Notes under the pieces: generated by a model
The model's input: the letters and a program-made list of their open reading frames with translations, nothing else
Database searches by the model: none
Told to the model about the DNA's origin: nothing
Assembly (NCBI RefSeq): GCF_004114915.1
Contig: NZ_CP022219.1
Coordinates: 2,200,501 to 2,264,500 of the forward strand
DNA length: 64,000 nucleotides
Origin: Bradyrhizobium guangxiense
GTDB lineage: Bacteria > Pseudomonadota > Alphaproteobacteria > Rhizobiales > Xanthobacteraceae
Reading direction: 5' to 3'
Position numbers and translations under genes: made by a program
In this document: piece after piece, positions 6,966-15,800 of the stretch
Numbering within the stretch: position 1 is the stretch's first letter
Layout: each line of letters opens with the position of its first letter

Positions 6966-8885
6966 ATGCTCGATTTCCTCGAACTGGAGGAGACGGTCGG
7001 CCGCGCCTGGCACAGGATGGTCGGCGGCACCGCGAGCTATCCGGTTCACGACGATCACGCTGTCGCTCTTGCCGAGGTGAGGGGACGCCTCGCGGTGATG
7101 TTCCGTGCGCTCGGCGGTGAGACCGGCGTCCAGATCGCGAGCGCAGGTGCGCGGAAATCGGGGCACCGTCTCGGCTGGCGCCAGCGCATCGGTCTGGGAG
7201 ACGAGCGGCTCGCGCAGCCGGGCCGTGACGCCGCGACCATCTTCCTTCCCGATCGCATTGCGATCTTTCCCGATCGCGCGTTGAACGCGGCGCTCTATCG
7301 CTGGCTTGCGGCGTGGTTCGCGGCGGCGCCGATCGAGACGGTCACGGAACGCGATCCGCTGCGGCGGGATCTTCTGGTGCTGCGCCGGGCAAGCGAGACG
7401 GCGGTCTTCGTGCTTACGCAATTTCCCGGCCTCGTCGCGGATTATGCCGACCTCGCCGCGGCAACGGCCGAGGCCCGGCCCCGCCGCCCCTTGCCGCGCA
7501 TCGAGCAGGAGGTCGAGCAGATCGTCGTCGCCTTGCTCGGAGCCGGCAAGGCACCCGCGGGCAAACTGTGGCCGGCGATGATGGGGACGGGTTCGCTGCC
7601 GGACAAGGCGCCGCCGGGTTATCATTCGATCCTGCCGTGTCCGCTCTGGGGGGATTGCTGGACGCGCGAGCTCTCGGCTGCACATGCCGGCGAGGACGAG
7701 TGTGCGCCGGGCGCGGAAGCCGCGGCGCAGGACGATCGCAAACGCTTTGCCGTCCGCGAGCGCGAGGACAATGCCAACCGCCGCGATCCTTTCGTGCTCA
7801 ACCGCTTCGAGAAGATCCTCGCGATGGCCGAGATGGTCAATGTCGACCGTCCGGCCGACGACAGCGACGACGAGGATGCGCAGAAGGCGGCCGACGATCT
7901 CGAGGAGATCACGCTCAGCCGCCGCACCGGCAAGCCGGCGAGCCGGTTCAAGTTCGATCTCGACCTGCCGCCGGAAGCCCTCGATCCATCGCGGCTGAAT
8001 GCGGACCTCACCTATCCCGAATGGGACTATCGCAGCGCCTCCTATCTGCCGGACCATTGCCGTGTGCTCGCGGCCGCGGCCACCGAGCAAGGCGAGAGCT
8101 GGACGCCTGACGAGGCCATGCGCCGGCACATCCGCCAGGTGCGCCGTCGCTTCGAAGTGCTGCGGCCGCGCCACGAGCTGATGCGCGCCCAGGCGGACGG
8201 ACACGACCTCGATCTCGACGCCTTGGTGCGTGCGCGGTGCGACCTGCGCGCCGGCAGCGGCGGCAGCGGTCTTGATCGGATCCATGTCGCGATGCGCCCG
8301 CAAGGGCACGATCTCGCCGTCACGCTGCTCGTCGACGTCTCGCTGTCCACCGATGCCTGGGTCGACGGCTGCCGCGTGCTCGATGTCGAGAAGGAGGCGC
8401 TGCTGGTGCTTGCCCACGGGCTTTCGGCCTGCGGCGATCACCACAGCATCCTGACCTTCACCTCGCGCCGGCGATCCTGGGTGCGGCTCGAAACCGTCAA
8501 GGCCTTCGGCGAGCCGATGAGCGCGGTGGTGGAACGCCGCATCGGCGCGCTTAAACCGGGCTATTACACCCGGATCGGCACGGCGGTGCGCCACGCCGCC
8601 GCCGAGCTCGCTCGCCAGCCGCAACGCAAGAAGCTGCTGATCGTCCTCACCGACGGCAAGCCGAACGACGTCGACCACTACGAGGGCCGCTTCGCGGTCG
8701 AGGACACCCGCAAGTCGGTGCAGGAGGCGCGCCGGCTCGGCATCGCAGCCTTCGGCGTCACGGTGGACGCAACCGCCCAATCCTACTTCCCGACATTGTT
8801 CGGTCGCGGCGGCTACGCCATCCTCGGCAATATCAAGCGGCTGCCCGCCGCGCTGCCGGCGATATACCGGCAGGGCGCGCATTGA
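6966..8885 (+). CDS. norD: Nitric oxide reductase activation protein, vWA domain
   Basis: This 639-aa NorD protein is required to activate nitric oxide reductase together with NorQ. A von Willebrand factor A domain occupies the C-terminal third. Its MIDAS motif DVSLST lies in TLLVDVSLSTDAW, and TDGKPND follows further on. The middle region is acidic (DDSDDEDAQKAADDLEE) and probably flexible. It is the last gene of the norCBQD operon; the next gene starts 79 bp later in a different functional cluster. The length is typical of the family. Confidence 0.93.
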   Translation: MLDFLELEETVGRAWHRMVGGTASYPVHDDHAVALAEVRGRLAVMFRALGGETGVQIASAGARKSGHRLGWRQRIGLGDERLAQPGRDAATIFLPDRIAIFPDRALNAALYRWLAAWFAAAPIETVTERDPLRRDLLVLRRASETAVFVLTQFPGLVADYADLAAATAEARPRRPLPRIEQEVEQIVVALLGAGKAPAGKLWPAMMGTGSLPDKAPPGYHSILPCPLWGDCWTRELSAAHAGEDECAPGAEAAAQDDRKRFAVREREDNANRRDPFVLNRFEKILAMAEMVNVDRPADDSDDEDAQKAADDLEEITLSRRTGKPASRFKFDLDLPPEALDPSRLNADLTYPEWDYRSASYLPDHCRVLAAAATEQGESWTPDEAMRRHIRQVRRRFEVLRPRHELMRAQADGHDLDLDALVRARCDLRAGSGGSGLDRIHVAMRPQGHDLAVTLLVDVSLSTDAWVDGCRVLDVEKEALLVLAHGLSACGDHHSILTFTSRRRSWVRLETVKAFGEPMSAVVERRIGALKPGYYTRIGTAVRHAAAELARQPQRKKLLIVLTDGKPNDVDHYEGRFAVEDTRKSVQEARRLGIAAFGVTVDATAQSYFPTLFGRGGYAILGNIKRLPAALPAIYRQGAH

Positions 8886-8929
8886 TACTGGAACGGTCAA
8901 CGCCGCATCGTTCCGTTTTGGCCGAACTA

Positions 8930-8953
8930 TTGCTCATATCGTGAGTATATGAT
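8930..8953. promoter_or_regulatory. Possible SorC-type half-operator before the HAD gene
   Basis: The sequence GTGAGTATATG at 8941-8951 resembles each arm of the strong inverted repeat at 10773-10807 (TTGAGCATATG in one arm). It is flanked by TTGCTCATATC, giving a local CTCA-N5-TGAG dyad. It lies just upstream of the first gene of the polyol cluster and may be a second site for its SorC regulator. Confidence 0.35.
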
Positions 8954-8964
8954 CGAATGACCAG

Positions 8965-9627
8965 ATGGAGCAGGGCCGGCCAAAACCCGATCTGATCATC
9001 TTCGACTGCGACGGCGTGCTCGTCGACAGCGAGCTGTTGAGCTGCCGCTGCCTGTCGGAGGTGCTGGCCGAGTTCGGCATCGCACTCAGCCAGGAGCAGG
9101 CGCTCGAGCTCTTTCTCGGACGCAGCACCAAGGCGATCGAGCAGCACTATCGCGACCTCGGGCAGATCGTGCCGGACGGCTTTCTGCCGCGCTTGAAGTC
9201 GCAGGTGCTCACGACCTTCGCGGCTTCGCTGCAGCCGATCCCCGGCATTGCCGGCGTGATCTCCGACTTGTCTGTGCCGTTTTGCGTGGCCTCGTCCAGC
9301 GACATGGACCGTGTCGCACTTTCACTCGATGTTACCGGCCTGCGCGCGCATTTCGGCGAGCGGATCTACACCGCGCAGATGGTCAGGCATGGCAAGCCGG
9401 CGCCCGACCTCTTTCTCCTCGCGGCGGAGAAGATGGGAGCGAAGCCTGCGCGCACGCTGGTGATCGAAGACAGCGTCAGCGGCGTCAAGGCCGCCAAGGC
9501 GGCCGGCATGACCGTCTGGGGATTTGTCGGCGGCGGCCATTACCGCAGCCGCGAGGGAGAGGCTATATTGTCCGGCGCGGGGGCCGACCGAGTCTTCGCG
9601 CGCATGAGCGATTTCTGGGAGGCGTAG
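8965..9627 (+). CDS. HAD-superfamily phosphatase / phosphoglucomutase-like hydrolase
   Basis: This 220-aa cytoplasmic haloacid dehalogenase-like hydrolase carries all the core motifs. They are the nucleophile motif FDCDGVLVDS (residues 13-22), the motif II serines in SSSDMD, the conserved lysine in GKPAPD and the acidic motif IED near residue 170. A helical cap sits between motifs I and II, as in beta-phosphoglucomutase-like enzymes. Comparable HAD genes accompany sorbitol/mannitol clusters (SmoC in rhizobia and Rhodobacter), where the substrate is a sugar phosphate. It is separated by 6 bp from the SorC regulator gene and is probably co-transcribed with it. The exact substrate is unknown. 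Confidence 0.8.
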   Translation: MEQGRPKPDLIIFDCDGVLVDSELLSCRCLSEVLAEFGIALSQEQALELFLGRSTKAIEQHYRDLGQIVPDGFLPRLKSQVLTTFAASLQPIPGIAGVISDLSVPFCVASSSDMDRVALSLDVTGLRAHFGERIYTAQMVRHGKPAPDLFLLAAEKMGAKPARTLVIEDSVSGVKAAKAAGMTVWGFVGGGHYRSREGEAILSGAGADRVFARMSDFWEA

Positions 9628-9633
9628 GCCCGC

Positions 9634-10584
9634 ATGGCCGCCGAGAACGACAGATCGCGACTTGACGATGCCGCGCGTGCCGGCTGGCTCTATTTCATCG
9701 CCGGCCATACCCAGGACGAGATTGCCAAGATGCTGCAGGTCTCGCGCGCCTCGGCGCAGCGGCTGGTGTCGTTGTGTCTCGCCGAGCGCCTCATCACGTT
9801 CCGGCTCGAGCACCCGATTGCTGCCTGCATGGAGCTTGCGGCGCGCCTGAAGCAGCGTTTCGACCTTGTCCATTGCGAGGTCGTGCCGGCCGATCCCGCC
9901 GCGCCGCAGGCCACTGCGGGCATCGCCGAACGCTGCGCCAATTTGCTCGATTCGACGCTGCGTTCGGAGACGCCCGTGATCGTTGCGCTCGGCACCGGCC
10001 GGGCAGTGCGCGCCGCGGTCGAGCGCGTCACGCCGATCGACCGGCCCAATCACCAGATCGTCTCGCTGGTCGGCAACATCTCCGCCGACGGCTCGGCGAG
10101 CTTCTACGACACCGTCGGCCGGCTCGCCGACCGCACCGGCGCGCGGCATTATCCGATGCCGCTGCCGTTCCTGATGTCGTCCGAGGACGAGCGCAACAAG
10201 ATGGTCCGCATCGAGCCGATCGCCAAGGTGAAGGCGGTGGCGGCCAAGGCGGATTTGCGTCTCGTCGGCATCGGCCAGATGGACCAGAAAGCGCAGGTTC
10301 ACATCGACGGCTTCGTCACCCGCGACGAATTGTTCGAGATGATGCGGCTGGGCGCCATCGGCGAGATCACGGGCTGGGCCTACGATTCAAAGGGGCGCCT
10401 GCTCAAGGCCGGCACCAACAAGCGCCTCACCAGCATTCCGCCGGAAGTGCCGGCAAAGGCTACGACGATCGGCGCCGCGGTGGGGGCGGCGAAGGTGACG
10501 GCGATCGCCGCGGCGCTGAACGGCGGGCTGATCAATGGCCTGATCACGGACGAGACGACGGCAAGGGCGATTCTAGAGCGGTAG
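9634..10584 (+). CDS. SorC/DeoR-family sugar-binding transcriptional regulator
   Basis: This 316-aa regulator has an N-terminal helix-turn-helix (GHTQDEIAKMLQVSRASAQRLV, about residues 23-44, quoted in part) and a C-terminal SorC sugar-binding domain. The domain motifs IVALGTGRAVR and VRIEPIAKVKAVAAKADLRL can be seen. Such proteins usually bind phosphorylated sugars and control adjacent catabolic genes. A 15-bp-arm inverted repeat overlapping the promoter of the following binding-protein gene is the likely operator. The gene shares an operon with the upstream HAD hydrolase and ends with a strong hairpin. Confidence 0.87.
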   Translation: MAAENDRSRLDDAARAGWLYFIAGHTQDEIAKMLQVSRASAQRLVSLCLAERLITFRLEHPIAACMELAARLKQRFDLVHCEVVPADPAAPQATAGIAERCANLLDSTLRSETPVIVALGTGRAVRAAVERVTPIDRPNHQIVSLVGNISADGSASFYDTVGRLADRTGARHYPMPLPFLMSSEDERNKMVRIEPIAKVKAVAAKADLRLVGIGQMDQKAQVHIDGFVTRDELFEMMRLGAIGEITGWAYDSKGRLLKAGTNKRLTSIPPEVPAKATTIGAAVGAAKVTAIAAALNGGLINGLITDETTARAILER

Positions 10585-10614
10585 CAACGCGTTCGCGCGG
10601 CAATCGACACTGCG

Positions 10615-10640
10615 CTCCTCTCCCGCTTGCGGGAGAGGAG
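10615..10640. terminator. Hairpin after the SorC regulator
   Basis: This is a perfect 12-bp stem, CTCCTCTCCCGC paired with GCGGGAGAGGAG, around a TT loop, 30 bp past the regulator stop. No T-run follows, so it may be a weak terminator or a common intergenic palindrome. Confidence 0.5.
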
Positions 10641-10751
10641 GAGCAAGCTGCGGCGTTCATTCCCAACAAATGCCATCGCTTCCGCCCGCAGGACCGTCCA
10701 TCACTCCCGCACCGCAGCACTCATAAGTTGCTGGAACGCCCGCGCGCCTGC

Positions 10752-10780
10752 TTGACAATGACCGTCGCTCTGTTGAACAT
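10752..10780 (+). promoter_or_regulatory. Candidate sigma-70 promoter of the polyol transport operon
   Basis: A perfect -35 hexamer TTGACA (10752-10757) is followed after 17 bp by GAACAT (10775-10780), a weak -10. The -10 lies inside the left arm of the inverted repeat described next, which suits repression by an operator-bound regulator. Confidence 0.45.
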
Positions 10781-10807
10781 ACGCCCAACGCGTGGGCATA
10801 TGCTCAA
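10773..10807. promoter_or_regulatory. Probable operator of the SorC-type regulator
   Basis: Two 15-nt arms, TTGAACATACGCCCA (10773-10787) and TGGGCATATGCTCAA (10793-10807), are inverted repeats with 13 of 15 positions complementary and a 5-nt spacer. The site is 25 bp upstream of the GTG of the binding-protein gene and overlaps the candidate -10. Confidence 0.6.
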
Positions 10808-10832
10808 AAGCGCGAGTCCAAGGGAGGTCACC

Positions 10833-12146
10833 GTGAAACACGTCCTGGGCGCCGTCTGCGGCGCATCTGCACTTTTGCTGGCCGTCTCCGCGATGGCCGA
10901 GACGACCCTGACAATCGCCACCGTCAACAATGGCGACATGATCCGCATGCAGGGGCTGACCGGCGAATTCACCAAGAAGAACCCCGATATCACCGTGAAA
11001 TGGGTGACGCTGGAGGAGAACGTGCTGCGCCAGCGCGTCACCACCGACATCGCCACCAAGGGCGGCCAGTTCGACGTGCTCACCATCGGCACCTATGAGG
11101 TGCCGATCTGGGCCAAGAAGGGATGGCTGGTGCCGCTCGCCAATTTAGGGGCCGATTACGACGTCGCCGACCTCTTGCCGAAGATCAAGGATGCGGTCAC
11201 CGCCGACGGCAAGCTCTATGCCGCGCCGTTCTACGGCGAGAGCTCCATGGTGATGTATCGCACCGATCTGTTCGAGAAGGCCGGGCTGAAGATGTCGGAA
11301 AAGCCGACCTGGGATTTCGTGATCGATGCGGCCAAGAAGCTCACCGACAAGAACGCCGGAACCTACGGCATTTGCCTCCGCGGCAAGGCCGGCTGGGGCG
11401 AGAACATGGCGTTCCTCTCGGCCATGGCTAATTCCTACGGTGCGCGCTGGTTCGACGAGAAGTGGCAGCCGCAATTCAACACGCCGGAATGGAAGACGAC
11501 GCTGACGACCTATGTCAATCTGATGAAGGAAGCCGGTCCTCCCGGCGCGAGCTCCAACGGCTTCAACGAGAATTTGGCACTGTTCAACGCCGGCAAGTGC
11601 GCGATGTGGATCGACGCCACGGTGGCGGCGTCCTTCGTCACCAACCCCAAGGATTCCAAGGTCGCCGACAAGGTCGGCTTTGCGCTGGCGCCCAATACCG
11701 GGCTCGGCAAGAACGCCAACTGGCTGTGGGCCTGGAACCTCGCGATCCCGGCCGGCTCCAAGAAGACCGAAGCGGCCGAGAAGTTCATCGCCTGGGCGAC
11801 CAGCAAGGACTACACCAAGCTCGTGGCGTCGAAGGAGGGCTGGGCCAACGTGCCGCCGGGCACGCGCACCTCGCTCTACAAGAATGAGGATTACCTGAAG
11901 GTCGCCCCGTTCGCGAAGCTGACGCTGGCCTCGATCGACGCCGCCGATCCGAACAAGCCGACGGTGAAGCCGGTGCCCTATGTCGGCGTGCAATACGCCG
12001 CAATCCCCGAATTCCAGGGCATCGGCACGCAGGTCGGCCAGCAATTCTCGGCCGCGCTCGCGGGATCGATGACGGTCGATGCCGCGCTCACCGCGGCGCA
12101 ATCGGCGACCGAGCGCGAGATGAAGCGCGCCGGCTACATCAAATGA
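10833..12146 (+). CDS. smoE: Polyol ABC transporter periplasmic binding protein
   Basis: This 437-aa extracytoplasmic binding protein of a CUT1 sugar-alcohol importer is similar in layout to SmoE (sorbitol/mannitol). The GTG start at 10833 is fixed by a strong AGGGAGG ribosome binding site 5 nt upstream and by the signal peptide that follows, with probable cleavage after the AMA before ETTLTIATV. The mature part has the family pattern of an aspartate/asparagine-rich ligand cleft (GLTGEFTKKNPDITVKW, then FYGESSMVMYRTDLFEKAG). It heads the operon for two permeases, an ATPase, a dehydrogenase and two kinases. Substrate assignment to a polyol rests on this context. Confidence 0.88.
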   Translation: MKHVLGAVCGASALLLAVSAMAETTLTIATVNNGDMIRMQGLTGEFTKKNPDITVKWVTLEENVLRQRVTTDIATKGGQFDVLTIGTYEVPIWAKKGWLVPLANLGADYDVADLLPKIKDAVTADGKLYAAPFYGESSMVMYRTDLFEKAGLKMSEKPTWDFVIDAAKKLTDKNAGTYGICLRGKAGWGENMAFLSAMANSYGARWFDEKWQPQFNTPEWKTTLTTYVNLMKEAGPPGASSNGFNENLALFNAGKCAMWIDATVAASFVTNPKDSKVADKVGFALAPNTGLGKNANWLWAWNLAIPAGSKKTEAAEKFIAWATSKDYTKLVASKEGWANVPPGTRTSLYKNEDYLKVAPFAKLTLASIDAADPNKPTVKPVPYVGVQYAAIPEFQGIGTQVGQQFSAALAGSMTVDAALTAAQSATEREMKRAGYIK

Positions 12147-12231
12147 ACCCGAGCTCTTCCTCCTGAGCTCCGACTTGCGGCCATCCGGCATCATGGATGG
12201 CCGCCTTCTTCCCGCCAGCGGAGAAGCGTTG

Positions 12232-13104
12232 ATGGCAACCCGGCAGACGCAGTTCCTTGCGCGCTCGCTCCTGACGCCGGCCGTCGGGCTGCTGTTCATC
12301 TGGATGATCGTCCCGCTGGCGCTGACGATCTACTTCTCGACGCTGCATTACAGCCTGCTCGATCCCGGCTCCGAGTCGTTCATCGGGCTGGAAAACTTCC
12401 GCTACTTCCTCACCGATCCGGCCTTCCTCGCCTCGCTCCAGAACACGCTGGTGCTGGTCGGCTCGGTGCTGGCGCTGACGATCCTGCTCGGGATTCCCCT
12501 TGCGCTGTTGATGGACCAGCCGGTGATCGGACGCAATTTCGTGCGGCTGATGGTGATCGCGCCGTTCTTCGTGATGCCGACGGTCAGTGCGCTGGTCTGG
12601 AAGAATTTGTTGATGCATCCGGTGTCCGGCCTGTTCGCCTGGCTGGCCTCTCTGTTCGGCCTGACGCCGATCGACTGGTTCAACGATGTGCCGCTGTTTG
12701 CGGTCATCCTGATCGTGACGTGGCAATGGTTGCCGTTCGCGACGCTGATCCTGCTCACAGCGCTGCAGTCGCTCGACGAGGAGCAGAAAGAGGCCGCCGA
12801 AATGGATGGTGCCAGTGCGGTCTCGACCTTCATCTACATCACGCTGCCGCATCTGGCGCGTCCCATCACGGTGGTGCTCCTGATCGAGACCATCTTCCTG
12901 CTGACGGTGTTTGCCGAGATCTTCGTCACCACCGGGGGAGGGCCGGGCCTGCAAACCACCAACATCGCCTTCCTGATCTATTCGCAGGCGCTGATCCAGT
13001 TCGACGTCGGCAGTGCCTCCGCGGGCGGCCTCGTCGCCGTGGTGATCGCCAACGTCGTCGCCTTCTTCCTCGTCCGCATCGTCGGCCGCAATCTGGAGGC
13101 CTAG
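12232..13104 (+). CDS. smoF: Polyol ABC transporter permease 1
   Basis: This 290-aa inner-membrane permease of the MalF/SmoF type has six predicted helices. The conserved ATPase-contact loop reads EAAEMDGASAVSTFIYITLP. The ATG at 12232 has GGAGAAG about 6 nt upstream; an in-frame upstream ATG at 12175 lacks such a site. It follows the binding-protein gene by 85 bp and precedes the second permease by 3 bp. Together the two permeases form the translocation pore. Confidence 0.88.
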   Translation: MATRQTQFLARSLLTPAVGLLFIWMIVPLALTIYFSTLHYSLLDPGSESFIGLENFRYFLTDPAFLASLQNTLVLVGSVLALTILLGIPLALLMDQPVIGRNFVRLMVIAPFFVMPTVSALVWKNLLMHPVSGLFAWLASLFGLTPIDWFNDVPLFAVILIVTWQWLPFATLILLTALQSLDEEQKEAAEMDGASAVSTFIYITLPHLARPITVVLLIETIFLLTVFAEIFVTTGGGPGLQTTNIAFLIYSQALIQFDVGSASAGGLVAVVIANVVAFFLVRIVGRNLEA

Positions 13105-13107
13105 AGC

Positions 13108-13938
13108 ATGGCACGAATGGCAACGACGCGGCGGGTGGTGGTCTCGACGATCGCAGCGTGGTTTTTCGGTTTCCTGATCTTCTTCCCGATCCTGTGGATG
13201 GTGCTGGCGAGCTTCAAGACCGAGCTCGAGGCCTTCGCCATCCCGCCGTCGTTCCTGTTCTTCCACTGGACCACGGAAAACTATGCGACCGTGCAGGAGC
13301 GCAGCGACTATGTCCTGCACGCGATGAACTCGATCATCATCGCCGGCGGCTCGACCTTGATCGCGCTGCTGATCGCGATTCCCGCGGCCTGGTCGATGGC
13401 GTTCTCGCCGACCAAGCGCACCAAGGACGTCCTGCTCTGGATGCTCTCGACCAAGATGATGCCGCCGGTCGGTGTGTTGGTGCCGATCTATCTGATCTAC
13501 AAGAGCTTCGGCCTGCTCGATTCCCGCATCGGCCTCGTCTTCATCCTGTGCCTCGGAAACCTGCCGATCGTCATCTGGATGCTGTTCACCTATTTCAAGG
13601 AGATCCCGCGCGACATCCTCGAGGCCGCGCGCATGGACGGCGCCACCATTGGCCGCGAGCTCGTTTACGTGCTGACGCCGATGGCGATCCCGGGTCTGGC
13701 GTCCACGCTGCTGCTCAATCTGATCCTGGCCTGGAACGAGGCGTTCTGGACGCTCAATCTGTCGACCTCGAACGCTGCGCCGCTCACCACGTTCATCGCC
13801 TCCTATTCCAGCCCGGAAGGGCTGTTCTGGGCGAAGCTGTCGGCGGCATCGACGCTGGCGATCGCGCCCATTCTCGTCCTCGGTTGGTTCAGCCAGAAGC
13901 AGCTCGTCCGCGGGCTCACCTTCGGCGCGGTGAAGTAG
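13108..13938 (+). CDS. smoG: Polyol ABC transporter permease 2
   Basis: This 276-aa permease of the MalG/SmoG type has six membrane segments. The ATPase-coupling EAA-type motif appears as DILEAARMDGATIGRELVYV. The N-terminal helix begins at residue 10, after a short basic stretch. It starts 3 bp after the first permease and ends 9 bp before the ATPase gene, so all three are clearly one operon. ATG 13117 is an alternative start. Confidence 0.88.
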   Translation: MARMATTRRVVVSTIAAWFFGFLIFFPILWMVLASFKTELEAFAIPPSFLFFHWTTENYATVQERSDYVLHAMNSIIIAGGSTLIALLIAIPAAWSMAFSPTKRTKDVLLWMLSTKMMPPVGVLVPIYLIYKSFGLLDSRIGLVFILCLGNLPIVIWMLFTYFKEIPRDILEAARMDGATIGRELVYVLTPMAIPGLASTLLLNLILAWNEAFWTLNLSTSNAAPLTTFIASYSSPEGLFWAKLSAASTLAIAPILVLGWFSQKQLVRGLTFGAVK

Positions 13939-13947
13939 GGGGCTGCC

Positions 13948-14955
<1,008 letters not shown>

Positions 14956-14986
14956 GAAGAAACGGCAATAGTACGGAAAGACCACC

Positions 14987-15760
14987 ATGTACCTGGAAAA
15001 ATTCAAGCTTAACGGCAAGACCGCGTTCATCACCGGCGGCGGGCAGGGTATCGGCCTTGGCTGCGCGGAAGCGCTGGCTGAAGCCGGCGCCAGGGTCGTC
15101 ATCGGCGACCGCGACAGCAAGATCGCCGACAGCGCCAAGGCCAGCCTGAAGGCGAAGGGCTTCGACGTCGAGACCGCGATCATGGATGTGACCGACACCA
15201 AGCGGGTGGCGGAGGTCGCGAACGCCCTCGTCGCCCGCCATGGCAAGGTCGACATTCTCGTCAACAATGCCGGCATCGCCCGCAGTGAGACCCCGGCCGA
15301 GACCGTCACCGACGAGCACTGGCTCAACGTCATCGACGTCAATCTCAACGGCACCTTCTGGTGCTGCCGCGAATTCGGCAAGCACATGCTGAAAGCGAAG
15401 AGCGGCGCTATCGTCAATGTCGGCTCGATGTCCGGCTTCATCGTCAACAAGCCGCAGGAGCAGTGCTTCTACAATGCCTCCAAGGCGGCGGTGCATCATC
15501 TGACCAAGTCGCTCGCCGCCGAATGGGGCGCGCGTGGCATCCGCGTCAACGCGGTGGCGCCGACCTATATCGAGACGCCGCTTAACGCTTTCGTGAAGAG
15601 CAATCCGAAAATGTACGACGCCTGGATCGGTGGAACTCCGATGGCGCGGATGGGACAGGTCGAGGAGATCGCCTCCGTCGTGCTGTTCCTCTCGTCCGAG
15701 GCCGCGAGCCTGATGACCGGCAGCATCGTGCTGGTGGATGGCGGTTACACTTGCTGGTAG
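14987..15760 (+). CDS. SDR-family polyol dehydrogenase
   Basis: This 257-aa classical short-chain dehydrogenase probably oxidises a sugar alcohol to a ketose with NAD. The cofactor-binding GGGQGIG motif (residues 17-23), the NNAG motif, the catalytic serine in VGSMSGF and the YNASK catalytic tyrosine-lysine pair are all intact, and the sequence ends in DGGYTCW. An aspartate follows the second beta strand (IGDRD), which favours NAD over NADP. Position between a polyol importer and two sugar kinases suggests sorbitol, ribitol or arabinitol as substrate. Sequence alone does not settle which. Confidence 0.85.
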   Translation: MYLEKFKLNGKTAFITGGGQGIGLGCAEALAEAGARVVIGDRDSKIADSAKASLKAKGFDVETAIMDVTDTKRVAEVANALVARHGKVDILVNNAGIARSETPAETVTDEHWLNVIDVNLNGTFWCCREFGKHMLKAKSGAIVNVGSMSGFIVNKPQEQCFYNASKAAVHHLTKSLAAEWGARGIRVNAVAPTYIETPLNAFVKSNPKMYDAWIGGTPMARMGQVEEIASVVLFLSSEAASLMTGSIVLVDGGYTCW

Positions 15761-15800
15761 GCTCACCGTCAAAACAGACGGAAAGCGACCGGGAGCGAAA

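Noticed and set aside
6174..8900. 908-codon minus-strand frame opposite norQ and norD
   Set aside because: It is fully antisense to norQ and norD, which have clear motifs, and its composition is that of a GC-rich shadow.
10615..10640. Strong hairpin read as a definite Rho-independent terminator
   Set aside because: There is no T-run, and similar C/T-rich palindromes are scattered in such genomes. It is listed as a candidate only.
9774..12146. A 790-codon frame running from the SorC gene through the binding protein
   Set aside because: Only the part from GTG 10833 has a ribosome binding site, signal peptide and family match. The first 353 codons lie in another frame of the SorC gene and in non-coding DNA.
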